Positions 25,313 through 34,300 of a stretch of DNA of 64,000 nt are shown here, one piece after another (positions within the stretch are counted from its first letter, which is position 1; every line of letters starts with the position of its first letter). Made by a program: the position numbers and the translations under genes. This stretch comes from Pusillimonas caeni (GTDB lineage Bacteria; Pseudomonadota; Gammaproteobacteria; Burkholderiales; Burkholderiaceae_B): assembly GCF_003545815.1 (NCBI RefSeq), contig NZ_PDUW01000001.1, positions 496,001 to 560,000 on the forward strand, read 5' to 3'. Under the pieces are notes generated by a model that was not told where the DNA came from, ran no database searches, and worked only from the letters and a program-made list of their open reading frames with translations.

Positions 25313-26376
25313 CAATTGCCTTCCGCCGTGGCCGGCGAATCGCCGTAGCTCGCGATGTCCGCGCGCACCTGCCTCAGCAGCTGCTCGCCGTCGACGCCCT
25401 TTGCCTTGGCCTGTGCGAGCCATTCTTTTTCGAGCGGGGCGAGCCTTTGCCTGATCTCGGTGGCCAGCGCCTCATCCGCCACATGGGCGTCCATCCCGCC
25501 TTGCTTGAATGCGGCAAGCGCCAATCGGTCCTGATCGTCCCACACCTTGCCGGCCTCCCGTGCGAAGCGTTCGCCGGAAACGCTCATGATGGCCTGGCGG
25601 TCCTGCTCCGACAGCGCATTCCACTTGGCTTCGTTCATGACGACGAAGAACGTCGAGGAGAACAGCCCTTCGGGAGTGCTGGTCATGTGCTTCAGATATT
25701 GATCCATCTTGAAACTGTGGATCGAATCGGGCGGCAGGAGAATGCTTTCGATGATGCCCTTGGAAAGCATCTGATAGGCCTCGGTGACCGGCGCCGATAC
25801 GGGCACGGCGCCCAGCAGCGCGGCCACCCGCGCGGGTATCCCTTCCGATGCCCGGACCCGGATGTTTTCAAGATCGCCGATGGAGCGCACCGCTTTATCG
25901 CGCGTGAAGATCATGCCCGACCCGTTGGAAAATACAGTCAGCAGCTTGGTGCCCCGATATTCGTCGACCTGCTTTTGCAAGGCCACGGTGCCGCGCCAGT
26001 TCGCCACCGAAAGCGCTTCGGCGTTCGACGAAAGAAAGGGCAGCTCGGCAAACCCCGCCAAGGGAAAACGCTCCGCCGTGTACGACTGATTGGACGCCGC
26101 GATGTCCACCACCCCTGTGCGCGCCAGATCGAACTGGCGCGCGGGCGACCCCAGCGACGCCGCCGTGAACTGGATCTTGACCCGGCCCTGTGTCGCCTCT
26201 TCGACCCTGTCGGCCCATGGCTTCATGATGCGCGCATGGAAGTGGTGAGTGGCCGGAGTCCAACGGTTGAACGTCAGCACGGTGGTCTCGGCGGCCGACA
26301 CGTGATGGGAAAACAAGCTCAGAATCAATGCAGTGGCTGCAGAAGCGACCACGCCCAAACCATGACAGCCTTTCAT
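25312..26376 (-). CDS. TRAP transporter solute-binding protein, DctP type
   Basis: A 354-residue exported protein with signal peptide (hydrophobic core to about residue 28, VSAAE cleavage) and DctP features: TFNRWTPATHHFHARIMKPWADRVEE, LARTGVVDIA, and the ligand-binding Arg region IRVRASEG near 175. It captures a carboxylate, most likely an aromatic acid given the downstream genes. AGGAGAG precedes the ATG. First gene of the operon, with two candidate operators 52-75 bases upstream. Confidence 0.92.
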   Translation of the reverse strand: MKGCHGLGVVASAATALILSLFSHHVSAAETTVLTFNRWTPATHHFHARIMKPWADRVEEATQGRVKIQFTAASLGSPARQFDLARTGVVDIAASNQSYTAERFPLAGFAELPFLSSNAEALSVANWRGTVALQKQVDEYRGTKLLTVFSNGSGMIFTRDKAVRSIGDLENIRVRASEGIPARVAALLGAVPVSAPVTEAYQMLSKGIIESILLPPDSIHSFKMDQYLKHMTSTPEGLFSSTFFVVMNEAKWNALSEQDRQAIMSVSGERFAREAGKVWDDQDRLALAAFKQGGMDAHVADEALATEIRQRLAPLEKEWLAQAKAKGVDGEQLLRQVRADIASYGDSPATAEGN

Positions 26377-26427
26377 CGTCCTCTCCTGTGGGGGGCGCCG
26401 GCCACCGCGATCTGGCCAGCCTAATAG

Positions 26428-26451
26428 TTGTTTTTACAATTGTTATTACAA
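26428..26451. promoter_or_regulatory. Two abutting TTGT-N4-ACAA palindromes, candidate MarR operator
   Basis: TTGTTTTTACAA (26428-26439) is followed without gap by TTGTTATTACAA (26440-26451); the two differ at one spacer base. They sit in an AT-rich promoter region just upstream of the TRAP binding-protein gene, on the operon that carries its own MarR gene. Tandem short dyads are typical for MarR repressors. Binding is not shown. Confidence 0.55.
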
Positions 26452-26563
26452 TAGTGCACGCGGTTCGACGGCTTGGCAATGCCCCCGGGGCAAAACTAGG
26501 GAATATCCTAGGTGCAGTTCAAGTATCGGAAGATGGAAACCGTCCGGTGCCGGACGATGCCGC

Positions 26564-27733
26564 TCAACCGCTTGCCGTGACGACCAGCGCAGCGGCCAGC
26601 GTCAACGCCGTGGCGGCGTAGGCTGTCATCGAAAAGCCGCCCGCCTCGTACACCTGGCCGAAGCTGCTCGTGCCCGCGAACACGGCCAGGTTGGTCACGG
26701 TGCTGTGCAGGCCCATGATGGTGCCCCGCTTGGCCGGATCGATGGCGGTGAGCCTGACAATGAGCAGATTGATGCCGAAATAGTTTCCGAAGCCCAGGGC
26801 CACCAGCAGGCACAGCACGGCGGCCAGCCCGGTGCCGAGCGCTGCAAGCAGGAAATAAACACCCGCCACCAGGAATAGCGCCATCGGCAGCATGCGCCGC
26901 ACACCCACGCGATTCACCACGCCGCCCATCAGGATGGCGCCGCCAAACCCCACGCTATACACGAGGGTGATCAAGCCATTGGCGCTGACCGGCTGGCCCA
27001 GGCCGCTATGGAAGTAATCGCCCAGATAGGCATACAGGCCATAAAACGCCGTCATGAAAGCCCCGCAGGCGAACAGCAGGGGCCTGATGCCGGCCATTCG
27101 CAGCGCGGCAAAAGGAGTGACTGCGGCATCCGCCGCAGGCGCCCTCCTTCCCTTCACCAGCGCAAGCAGGGCCAGCGCCAGCACCGCCAGCAACGCCACG
27201 AGGCCGTACACCACGCGCCAATGCGTCAGGTCGGCGACGATGGCGGACAGCGATACCCCCACCACCATGCTCATCATCCAGCCGCTCAGCACCACGCCTA
27301 TGGTCTTGCTCTCGCGCCCCGGCGGCGCCATGTCCGCCGCGCTGGCATAGATGGCCGGAAGCGCAACGCCCGAGGCAACGCCCGCCGCGAACTGCGCCAG
27401 GACGAGCACGGCCACAATCGGAGCCAACGCGCTGATCGCCAGCGCAAGCGGCATCAGCGTCATGGCAAGCCGCAGCATGCGATGCGCACCGAAACGGTCT
27501 ATGCGCGGGGCAAGAAACAAAGAGCCGAGCGCCGCGCCCAGTCCGAAGGTCGCGGTGGCCATCATGACCGTCGCCACGTCGGCGCCGAAGGACTGCGACA
27601 CCGCCGGCGCAATCGGCCCAAGCACCAGGGAGTTCGCCCCGATTACCCCTACGCAACCCGTCAGCACGTAGGCGGACCGGGGGATGCGCTCGTCGGAGCC
27701 GACTGCGTGGGCCAGTTGTTGCTGCTGCGTCAT
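26564..27733 (-). CDS. MFS transporter (12 TM)
   Basis: A 389-residue carrier of the major facilitator superfamily with about 12 hydrophobic segments in two halves. The loop 2-3 motif appears as GSLFLAPRIDRFGAHRMLR (about 72-90). No signal or extra domain. Probably proton-coupled; substrate and direction are unknown. AAGGAA precedes the ATG. It is separated from a second MFS gene on the same strand by 132 bases. Confidence 0.9.
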   Translation of the reverse strand: MTQQQQLAHAVGSDERIPRSAYVLTGCVGVIGANSLVLGPIAPAVSQSFGADVATVMMATATFGLGAALGSLFLAPRIDRFGAHRMLRLAMTLMPLALAISALAPIVAVLVLAQFAAGVASGVALPAIYASAADMAPPGRESKTIGVVLSGWMMSMVVGVSLSAIVADLTHWRVVYGLVALLAVLALALLALVKGRRAPAADAAVTPFAALRMAGIRPLLFACGAFMTAFYGLYAYLGDYFHSGLGQPVSANGLITLVYSVGFGGAILMGGVVNRVGVRRMLPMALFLVAGVYFLLAALGTGLAAVLCLLVALGFGNYFGINLLIVRLTAIDPAKRGTIMGLHSTVTNLAVFAGTSSFGQVYEAGGFSMTAYAATALTLAAALVVTASG

Positions 27734-27865
27734 GATTCCTTCTATGCCGGGCGTATCGGGGTGTTTCCGCCCTCATGATAGAGGAATAATGTCGAGAGCA
27801 CTCAATAAATTGTCGCGGGCTGCAAACGGCGATCGGGCCTGTTCGGGAAATGGAGGATCGCGTGG

Positions 27866-29110
27866 CTATGGGTTCCCGCCGGCCTGGCCGGCGCCGGCTC
27901 GCGCCCTTCTTTGCATCGCCAGCGCCAATGCCGTCACCGCCAGGACGAGCGGGACGAAAGACACCCACAGCACCATGTCCCAGCCGTAGGCGGAAAGCAG
28001 GCCGCCCGACGAGAAGGAGCCTACCGCCATCAGGCCGAAGACGATGAAGTCGTTGAGCGATTGGACTCGCGTTTTTTCTTCGGGGCGATGGCATTCCAGG
28101 ACCAGGGCGGAGGCGCCCAGGAATCCGAAGTTCCAGCCGACCCCCAGCAGAATCAGCATCCACCAGAAATGCATCACGTCGATGCCCCCCAGTCCGACCG
28201 CGGCGGAAACGCCCATCAACAGCAGTCCCGCGCTGGCCACCCGTCCCGCTCCGAAGCGCGTAATGAGACTGCCCGTGAAGAAGCTGGGCCCGTACATGGC
28301 GATGACGTGCCACTGCAGGCCCAGGTTGGCGGACTCCTGGGAGTGCCCGCACAGGTGCATGGCCAGCGGCGCCGCCGTCATGAGGAAATTCATCAGCATG
28401 TACGATACGGCCCCGCATATCGCTGCGGCGACGAAACGGGGCTGGCTTGCAATGACGCCCAGCGGCCGCCCGCCGATCATTTCCGCCACCGTCGGCATGG
28501 GCAGCCTGACGCCGAGCAGGACAAGCGCCGAGAGCGCAGCGGCGGCTGCCTGCACCAGATAGGTGACGGCAAACATGTATGGAGGCCAGAGGTGCATCGT
28601 CAAGGTCACGAGCTGCGGTCCGACGACCCCTGCCGCGACGCCCCCCGCCATCACCAGAGACAAGGCCCGCGCACGCCGTTTCGGCTCGACCCCGTCGGCA
28701 GCCGCAAAACGGAAAGACAGCGCGACGGCCGCATAGCCGCCGGCGAAGAATGTAGCCAGGCAGAACAGCCAGAATCCTGCGTCCAGCACCGCCGCCATGG
28801 CCAGCAGCCCGGCGAGCACGCCGGCTGCGGTACCCGCCAGAAATGAAGCGCGCCGTCCGTACCGCCTGGCAATCGCCCCCATGGGCAGAATGCACGCCGC
28901 CATGCCCACGACAAAGATGGAAATGGGCAAGGTGGCCAGCATGGGCGTCGGAGCCAGCATATTGCCCACGATGGAGCCCGTGGCGAAGACCACGACCGCA
29001 TTGGCGCCGGCCAGCGCCTGCGCAATGGAAAGCCGCCATATATTGCCGCGCTGAACGCCTTCGGGAAGCACAGCGGGGGACTGGTCTGCTGAGAGGGTGG
29101 TGTCTGCCAT
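27866..29110 (-). CDS. MFS transporter (12 TM)
   Basis: A 414-residue major-facilitator carrier, distinct in sequence from the neighbour at 26564. The loop 2-3 motif reads GAIARRYGRRASFLAG (about 88-103), which is closer to the sugar/drug carrier consensus. The C-terminal tail is Arg/Gly-rich. Ribosome-binding site weak. Substrate unknown. Confidence 0.9.
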   Translation of the reverse strand: MADTTLSADQSPAVLPEGVQRGNIWRLSIAQALAGANAVVVFATGSIVGNMLAPTPMLATLPISIFVVGMAACILPMGAIARRYGRRASFLAGTAAGVLAGLLAMAAVLDAGFWLFCLATFFAGGYAAVALSFRFAAADGVEPKRRARALSLVMAGGVAAGVVGPQLVTLTMHLWPPYMFAVTYLVQAAAAALSALVLLGVRLPMPTVAEMIGGRPLGVIASQPRFVAAAICGAVSYMLMNFLMTAAPLAMHLCGHSQESANLGLQWHVIAMYGPSFFTGSLITRFGAGRVASAGLLLMGVSAAVGLGGIDVMHFWWMLILLGVGWNFGFLGASALVLECHRPEEKTRVQSLNDFIVFGLMAVGSFSSGGLLSAYGWDMVLWVSFVPLVLAVTALALAMQRRARAGAGQAGGNP

Positions 29111-29221
29111 GGAATCAGGATTGAAATTGCGCCCTCGACATTAGATCAGTTTTTGGAAGTCGAGTAGTATTTTGGGACAGGACGACGTTCGCCTGTGCAA
29201 GAATACAGAACCACTACAAAA

Positions 29222-29315
29222 TGCCCTCACGCCGCGCAGGCTGCGCCTGCTTGCTGCCCCCCCAAAGAGGTGTTTTGCCGGGGGCGCTCAGCCTTGGGGC
29301 GGCCCGGCGGCAAAG
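29222..29315. repeat. GC-rich extragenic repeat-like element
   Basis: The stretch contains CCGCGCAGGCTGCGCCTGC, a run of C, a matching run of G and GGCGGCCCGGCGGCAAAG, with several short inverted segments. It resembles the extragenic palindromic elements I know from Bordetella and related Burkholderiales genomes. Only this one copy is visible in the window, so repetition has to be confirmed in the genome. Confidence 0.4.
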
Positions 29316-29338
29316 AATAGTCCACGAAAGGAGACAAA

Positions 29339-30067
29339 ATGTCGGATACCTACGTCATCATTCATGGGGCCTGGCACACAGGCGCCGAAATGGAAGCCGT
29401 CGCCGACTATGTGCGCGAGAGCGGGCATGTCGTTCACTGCCCCACCCTGGCGGGCAACCGGCCCGAAGACGACCGCAGCCGCATGGGCCTGGAGGACGCC
29501 ATCCAGTCCGCTGTCCGCTATATCGAAAACGAAGACCTGCGCCAGGTGCGCCTTGTCGGCCACAGCTACGGCGGCATGGTGATCTCGGGCGTGGCCGACC
29601 GCATCGCCGAACGGCTCGAAAGGCTGGTGTATGTGAACGCCTTCGTACCCCAGGACGGCCAGTGCCTCAACGACCTGGTTCCTCCGCACTATGTAGAGCT
29701 GTTCGATTCAATTGCCGCCGCCAACAACAATGCGGTGATGCTTCCGTTTCCGGTATGGCGCGAAGCCTTCATCAATGACGCCGACCTGGCCCTGGCCAAA
29801 TCCAGCTACGCCAAGCTCAACCCGCACCCTTACCGGACCTTCACCGATCCCATCAGCTTGAAGCAGCCCTTGGCCCAGCTGGATATCGGCAAGTCGTACC
29901 TGAACTGCCAGCAGGACATCGCCCTGCCGCATGGCCTGCCCTGGCATCCGCGCCTGTCCGAGCGGCTGGGCCTGTTCCGGCTGATAGAGTGCCCGGGCAG
30001 CCACGAGACCTGGTTCTCGAATCCGGCCCGCCTGGCCCAGGCCATCATCGAAGCCGGACGCGACTGA
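29339..30067 (+). CDS. Alpha/beta hydrolase, methylesterase/hydroxynitrile-lyase group
   Basis: A 242-residue hydrolase. HGAWHTG near residue 9 supplies the oxyanion hole, GHSYGGM (about 77-83) the nucleophile serine, and CPGSHETW near the C-terminus the histidine. This pattern is that of the plant-type salicylate methylesterase/hydroxynitrile lyase family and of its bacterial esterase relatives. Strong ribosome-binding site (AAGGAGA). Single gene on the plus strand. Confidence 0.88.
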   Translation: MSDTYVIIHGAWHTGAEMEAVADYVRESGHVVHCPTLAGNRPEDDRSRMGLEDAIQSAVRYIENEDLRQVRLVGHSYGGMVISGVADRIAERLERLVYVNAFVPQDGQCLNDLVPPHYVELFDSIAAANNNAVMLPFPVWREAFINDADLALAKSSYAKLNPHPYRTFTDPISLKQPLAQLDIGKSYLNCQQDIALPHGLPWHPRLSERLGLFRLIECPGSHETWFSNPARLAQAIIEAGRD

Positions 30068-30089
30068 TCAGCCGAGGCATTAAGCACAC

Positions 30090-30111
30090 CCCGCTTTCGA
30101 GCGAAGGCGGG
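30090..30111. terminator. Hairpin between convergent genes, possible bidirectional terminator
   Basis: Nine-base stem (30090-30098 with 30103-30111, one T-G pair) and GAGC loop, 22 bases after the hydrolase stop and 11 bases before the end of the convergent FMN reductase gene. No long T-run follows. Confidence 0.4.
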
Positions 30112-30121
30112 AGTGCCGAAC

Positions 30122-30676
30122 TCAGCTTTTCGCGTGCCGCTCCACAAAGGCGGCAAAGGCGTTCATCCATTTTTGCAGGAACTCGCGGCTTCCGGCTCCT
30201 ATGTCGCCGTTGTCGTCGAACAGACCGTCCTTGACGTGGACGAAGGCCTCGGGCTGCCCCATGGTCGGCATATCGAGATACGCCAGCACATTGCGCAGAT
30301 GCTGCTGTGACAGGGCCGTGCCGATGCTTCCGATGGAGGCGCCGATGACTCCGGCCGGCTTGCCGGCCCAGGCGCTTTGGCCGTAGGGCCGCGAAGCATG
30401 GTCGATGGCGTTCTTCAGCACGCCGGGCATCGAGCGGTTGTATTCGGGCGTCACGAACAGTACCGCGTCGGCGGCGGCCACCTCGCTTTTGAGCCGCTTG
30501 ACGGCCTCGGCCTGGTTGCCGTCGTCGTCCTGGTTGTAAAGGGGCAGGTCGTCGATGCGCAGCTTGTCGAAGGTGAAATTGGACGGAGCCAGGCGGATCA
30601 GCCCCTCTGCCAGCCGGGCATTGAACGATTCTTTGCGAAGACTGCCCACCACAACGGCGATTTTGAATTGACTCAT
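30122..30676 (-). CDS. NADPH-dependent FMN reductase, ChrR/quinone-reductase type
   Basis: A 184-residue flavodoxin-like oxidoreductase. VVVGSLRKESFNARLAEG (about 8-25) is the FMN-phosphate loop, TPEYNRSMPGVLKNAIDHASRP (about 76-97) the family signature, and GASIGSIGTALSQQHLR the third flavin contact. These tetrameric enzymes reduce quinones, chromate, azo dyes or FMN. GAGGTAA precedes the ATG. Cytoplasmic, no operon partner. Confidence 0.93.
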   Translation of the reverse strand: MSQFKIAVVVGSLRKESFNARLAEGLIRLAPSNFTFDKLRIDDLPLYNQDDDGNQAEAVKRLKSEVAAADAVLFVTPEYNRSMPGVLKNAIDHASRPYGQSAWAGKPAGVIGASIGSIGTALSQQHLRNVLAYLDMPTMGQPEAFVHVKDGLFDDNGDIGAGSREFLQKWMNAFAAFVERHAKS

Positions 30677-30952
30677 TGCTTACCTCGTAAGACGGATTGA
30701 AGGTTGGATTTGCGCCCCGGCACACGTTCATGCCCGACGGGCCCGCGGGGACCGTCGAGCGGACCGCAGCTGGAATCGCTGCGGAAACTGCCGCCCGATC
30801 AGTGTAGAAGAGCCGCGGCGGGGTGGGCAATAGCCATGGCGAGGCGCGCCGGCGGCCGGCGCCCTTTGTAAAATGCCCTTCCCGCTTTCGCGCATAATGG
30901 CGCTATACGACGCGCCGGAAACGCCTCCGGAGCCATCCGCCGCGACCTACCG

Positions 30953-32428
30953 ATGAACCGAGGTATAGCCCCCGTGACTGCCGACAAGAAGAAAAACCCG
31001 CCCTTCGAGCCCGATCCGGCGCGTTGGCGGGTGCTGATCGTCCTGCTGGCTGCGCTCTTCATGTCGCTGGTGGGCGTCAGCATCGTAAACGTCGCCTTGC
31101 CCGCCATACAGAACGGGCTGCACGCAAGCCAGTCGAACATCCAGTGGGTGCTTTCAGGCTACGCGCTCACCTTCGGCGTCGTCCTGGTCAGCGCGGGCCG
31201 CGCCGGCGACATCATGGGGCGCGGGGGGCTTTTCCTTATTGGAACGGCCATTTTCACCGCATCCTCGGTGGCCGCCGGGCTGGCCTCCGACGCCACTTGG
31301 CTCAATGTCGCGCGGTTCATCCAGGGGCTGGGCTCCGGCTTGCTCAGCCCCCAGGGCATCGGCATGATCCAGCAGTATTTCCGCGGCGCCGAGCGGGGCC
31401 GCGCATTCGGCTATCTGGGCACGGTGGTGGGCTTCTCGGTCGCCGTGGGCCCCGTGTTCGGGGGCCTGCTGATCCAGCTGGGCGGACCCGACCTGGGCTG
31501 GCGGCTCACCTTCCTCATCAACGTTCCCATCGGCCTCATCACGATCGTGCTTGGCCTGCTCTGGTTTCCGCGCCCCCTTTTCTCCTATGGCGACGGACCA
31601 GCGCCGGCGAGCCGGAACGGCGGCCTGTTGCGCTCCCTGGACCCCATCGGCTCGGCCTTGCTCGGCTTGTCGGTACTGGCCGTGCTGTTTCCCTTCATGG
31701 AATCGCGCACCGCGCCCATCGCCTGGCTGCTGCTGCCGGCAGGCCTCGCGCTGGCCTATATCTGGGTCAAATGGGAGCGCCGCTACGCCCGCTCTGGCGG
31801 CAGCCCCATGGTGGACCTGGACATCTTTTCGGTCTCGAGCTTTACCAACGGCACTCTGATCATGACCCTGTACTTCCTGGGCATGACCAGCGTCTGGGTG
31901 CTGGTGGCGCTTTACGTTCAGCTGGGCACGGGCCGCAGTGCGTTCGAGGCCGGGCTGTTCGGCGTGCCGGCGGCGCTGTTCTCCGCCTACACCGCCGACT
32001 GGGCCGGCAAGCGCATCATGCGCTATGGACGCCGCATCGTCATCGGCGGCATTCTGCTGGCGCTGCTCGGCCTGGGAACCAGCATATTGATCGCCTATCT
32101 GCACGACAAGGGCCTGGTCAATATCTGGTGGCTGCTGCTGACCCTGTCTTTCATCGGCCTGGCCCAGGGCCTGGTCATCAGCCCCAACCAGGCGCTGACG
32201 CTGGCGGACGTGCCTCTGGCCTATGCCGGAAGCTCGGGGGCCATCATGCAGACCGGCCAACGCATCGGCACTTCGATAGGCATCGCGGTGATCACGGCGG
32301 CCACTTTCGCATCGCTCGAGGCGTCATCGTCGTGGACGGTCGCTGTCATGGTGGGGTTCGGCGTGGTGGCCCTTGTGGTGCTGCTGACCCTGGCCGTGGC
32401 CATCAAGGATCTGCGCGATCGCGGCTAG
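30953..32428 (+). CDS. Drug:H+ antiporter, DHA2 family (EmrB/QacA type)
   Basis: A 491-residue exporter with 14 predicted membrane segments, as in the DHA2 branch. Motifs include SIVNVALPAIQ (about 44-54), the LVSAGRAGDIMGRGGLFLIG loop (about 79-98) and the motif C-like GPVFGG region. It probably exports hydrophobic compounds or metabolites. No membrane-fusion partner is adjacent. The first ATG is kept; a GTG eight codons later is an alternative, and neither has a strong ribosome-binding site. Confidence 0.91.
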   Translation: MNRGIAPVTADKKKNPPFEPDPARWRVLIVLLAALFMSLVGVSIVNVALPAIQNGLHASQSNIQWVLSGYALTFGVVLVSAGRAGDIMGRGGLFLIGTAIFTASSVAAGLASDATWLNVARFIQGLGSGLLSPQGIGMIQQYFRGAERGRAFGYLGTVVGFSVAVGPVFGGLLIQLGGPDLGWRLTFLINVPIGLITIVLGLLWFPRPLFSYGDGPAPASRNGGLLRSLDPIGSALLGLSVLAVLFPFMESRTAPIAWLLLPAGLALAYIWVKWERRYARSGGSPMVDLDIFSVSSFTNGTLIMTLYFLGMTSVWVLVALYVQLGTGRSAFEAGLFGVPAALFSAYTADWAGKRIMRYGRRIVIGGILLALLGLGTSILIAYLHDKGLVNIWWLLLTLSFIGLAQGLVISPNQALTLADVPLAYAGSSGAIMQTGQRIGTSIGIAVITAATFASLEASSSWTVAVMVGFGVVALVVLLTLAVAIKDLRDRG

Positions 32429-32481
32429 ACGGGCGGCGAATGCGTCTAAGCCTGCCGGCCCCCTCCGTCCCGCAGGACTCG

Positions 32482-34014
32482 CTACCCGCCGGGATCATGC
32501 ACGGTGATCTGCCCGCGCCCGCTCGATTTGGTCCGATAGAGGGCGCTGTCCGCCGCTTCCAGCAGCGCAGCCGGGTTGTCGAAGGTCGACACCCCGGGCA
32601 CGAGCGCGGCGATTCCCGCCGAGAAGCTCACATGCGAGTCGGCGTCCTCGCGGCTCAGGCAGGGTCTGTCGCGCACGCTTGCCAGCATCTGCTCCAATAC
32701 GGCGCGCGCTGCTTCCAGATCAGTGTCGGGCAGCAGCACGACGAATTCCTCGCCGCCGTAGCGGGCCACCGTATCGGTCTGCCTCGATGCGGACAACAGC
32801 CGCTGGGCGACGGCAACCAGCACCTGGTCTCCCACGGCATGTCCGAACGTATCGTTGATGGACTTGAACCGGTCCACGTCGATGTAGGCCACGCATAAGG
32901 GCAAACGCTCCTGGATTGCGCGGCCGAACTCCAGCTCGAGCCTGTGCTGGAGGTATAGCCGGTTGTAAAGCCCGGTCAAAGAATCGCGCCGCGTCTGCGT
33001 TTCGAGCATGGCAATGCGCTGCTCCAGGGCCTGTATCTGCACGTCCGCCTCGGCGGTCGCTTTGGACAGGCTCAGATTGCGCAGGGCCAGCAGTTCGCGC
33101 GCGGTGTCCTGTATGCCTTGCAGAATGCCTGGATCGACCAGTTCGGATTCGAACAGCGACTCCATGTCGGGCATTTCGTCGCTCATCGACGCGATGATGT
33201 TCTGGTATCGCTCCGGGCCGATGTCAAGATGGACGCTCGCCAATCGATAGGCGGCCTCGAAGGCATCGTCCGACGCCCCTTGAAGCCACGCATCCGCTAT
33301 ATATGCGGCAGCGGCGACGCAGGCCGAAAGCCGCTCGATGCCGGTGCCGCCGCCTTCGGCCCGCGTCGCCGCATGGCTGCGCCATACACTTTCGTGTATC
33401 CGTTCGGGCAACCGCCAATACTTGAGCAGCTGCGTGCCCGCCTGCGCATGATTGAACCCATACCTTTGCGCCTCCTGGTCCAGCAGGCCTGCATGGTCGA
33501 TGCTGTCTTTGTAGAGCGCGATGTAGGTGCTGCCGAGCATGGAGGCCATGGCCAGCACCCCGATATCCTGCAGCAGGCCGGCCAGTAGAAAGTCTTCGGG
33601 CTGGGGTGCCCGCAGTTCCATGGCAATGGTTCTGGCCGCCAAAGCCGTCAGCAGCGAACGCGACCAATAGTTCGTATCGTCGAGCGCGCCGTCTCCCTGA
33701 CCGGACGCCAGTCCGCGCAGCGAAAAACTGAGCGATAGCGAAATGGTGGCGTTCAAGCCCATCAGGCCGATGGCCTCCGACAGATTCGCCACCTTGCGCC
33801 GCTGGCCGTAGAAAGACGAATTCGCGGTGCGCAGCAGTTTACCCATCAGAGCGGGATCGAACGAAATCAGTTCGGCGAATTCGTCGAGCGTCGCGCAATT
33901 GTCTTCGGCCAGCTCGATAAGCTGCAGCGCCACGGCGGGCAGCGTCGGCAGGCTCTTGCAGTACTTCAACTGCGCAATGAACTGTGCTTCACTGGGCTGC
34001 GGGATGCTTGCCAT
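32482..34014 (-). CDS. HDOD-GGDEF diguanylate cyclase
   Basis: A 510-residue cytoplasmic signalling protein. Residues about 15-215 form an HDOD domain (LPTLPAVALQLIELA, then FDPALMGKLLRTANS), a degenerate HD-hydrolase fold used as a regulatory module. A coiled coil at about 305-335 leads into a GGDEF domain with RDSLTGLYNR, DVDRFKSINDTFGH and an intact GGEEF active-site loop, so it should make cyclic di-GMP. An obvious RxxD inhibitory site before GGEEF is not seen. AAGGGG precedes the ATG. It stands alone, convergent with the DHA2 exporter. Confidence 0.93.
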   Translation of the reverse strand: MASIPQPSEAQFIAQLKYCKSLPTLPAVALQLIELAEDNCATLDEFAELISFDPALMGKLLRTANSSFYGQRRKVANLSEAIGLMGLNATISLSLSFSLRGLASGQGDGALDDTNYWSRSLLTALAARTIAMELRAPQPEDFLLAGLLQDIGVLAMASMLGSTYIALYKDSIDHAGLLDQEAQRYGFNHAQAGTQLLKYWRLPERIHESVWRSHAATRAEGGGTGIERLSACVAAAAYIADAWLQGASDDAFEAAYRLASVHLDIGPERYQNIIASMSDEMPDMESLFESELVDPGILQGIQDTARELLALRNLSLSKATAEADVQIQALEQRIAMLETQTRRDSLTGLYNRLYLQHRLELEFGRAIQERLPLCVAYIDVDRFKSINDTFGHAVGDQVLVAVAQRLLSASRQTDTVARYGGEEFVVLLPDTDLEAARAVLEQMLASVRDRPCLSREDADSHVSFSAGIAALVPGVSTFDNPAALLEAADSALYRTKSSGRGQITVHDPGG

Positions 34015-34300
34015 ATTGTGACCCCTTCGTCTTATCCGCCCGACCCGGCCAAAACCTTCGTCATGCCAAGGCTGTAGAGGTGCGGCCCTCTAGTAACAGA
34101 ATAATACAGTAACGGCCGGCGGCATGCTTGGCACGCGTCTCGACCACGTGATTGTCGTATTCCGGCCCGGTGCGATGGCCATGGCTTGCCTGCGTCTTCG
34201 GGAATAGCGTTTGCTCAGCGAAGCGGACGTTGCCTCATACCTCTCCGTCGTCACACTTGGCGTGGGAGCCATACAAACCGCCTCCCTCCATAGGTTCATC

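Noticed and set aside
18973-26376. Assignment of the operon as a nicotinate (nic) degradation cluster
   Set aside because: The FAD monooxygenase and MarR fit, but the ring-cleaving enzyme is LigB-type rather than NicX-like, and the maleamate amidase and isomerase genes are absent.
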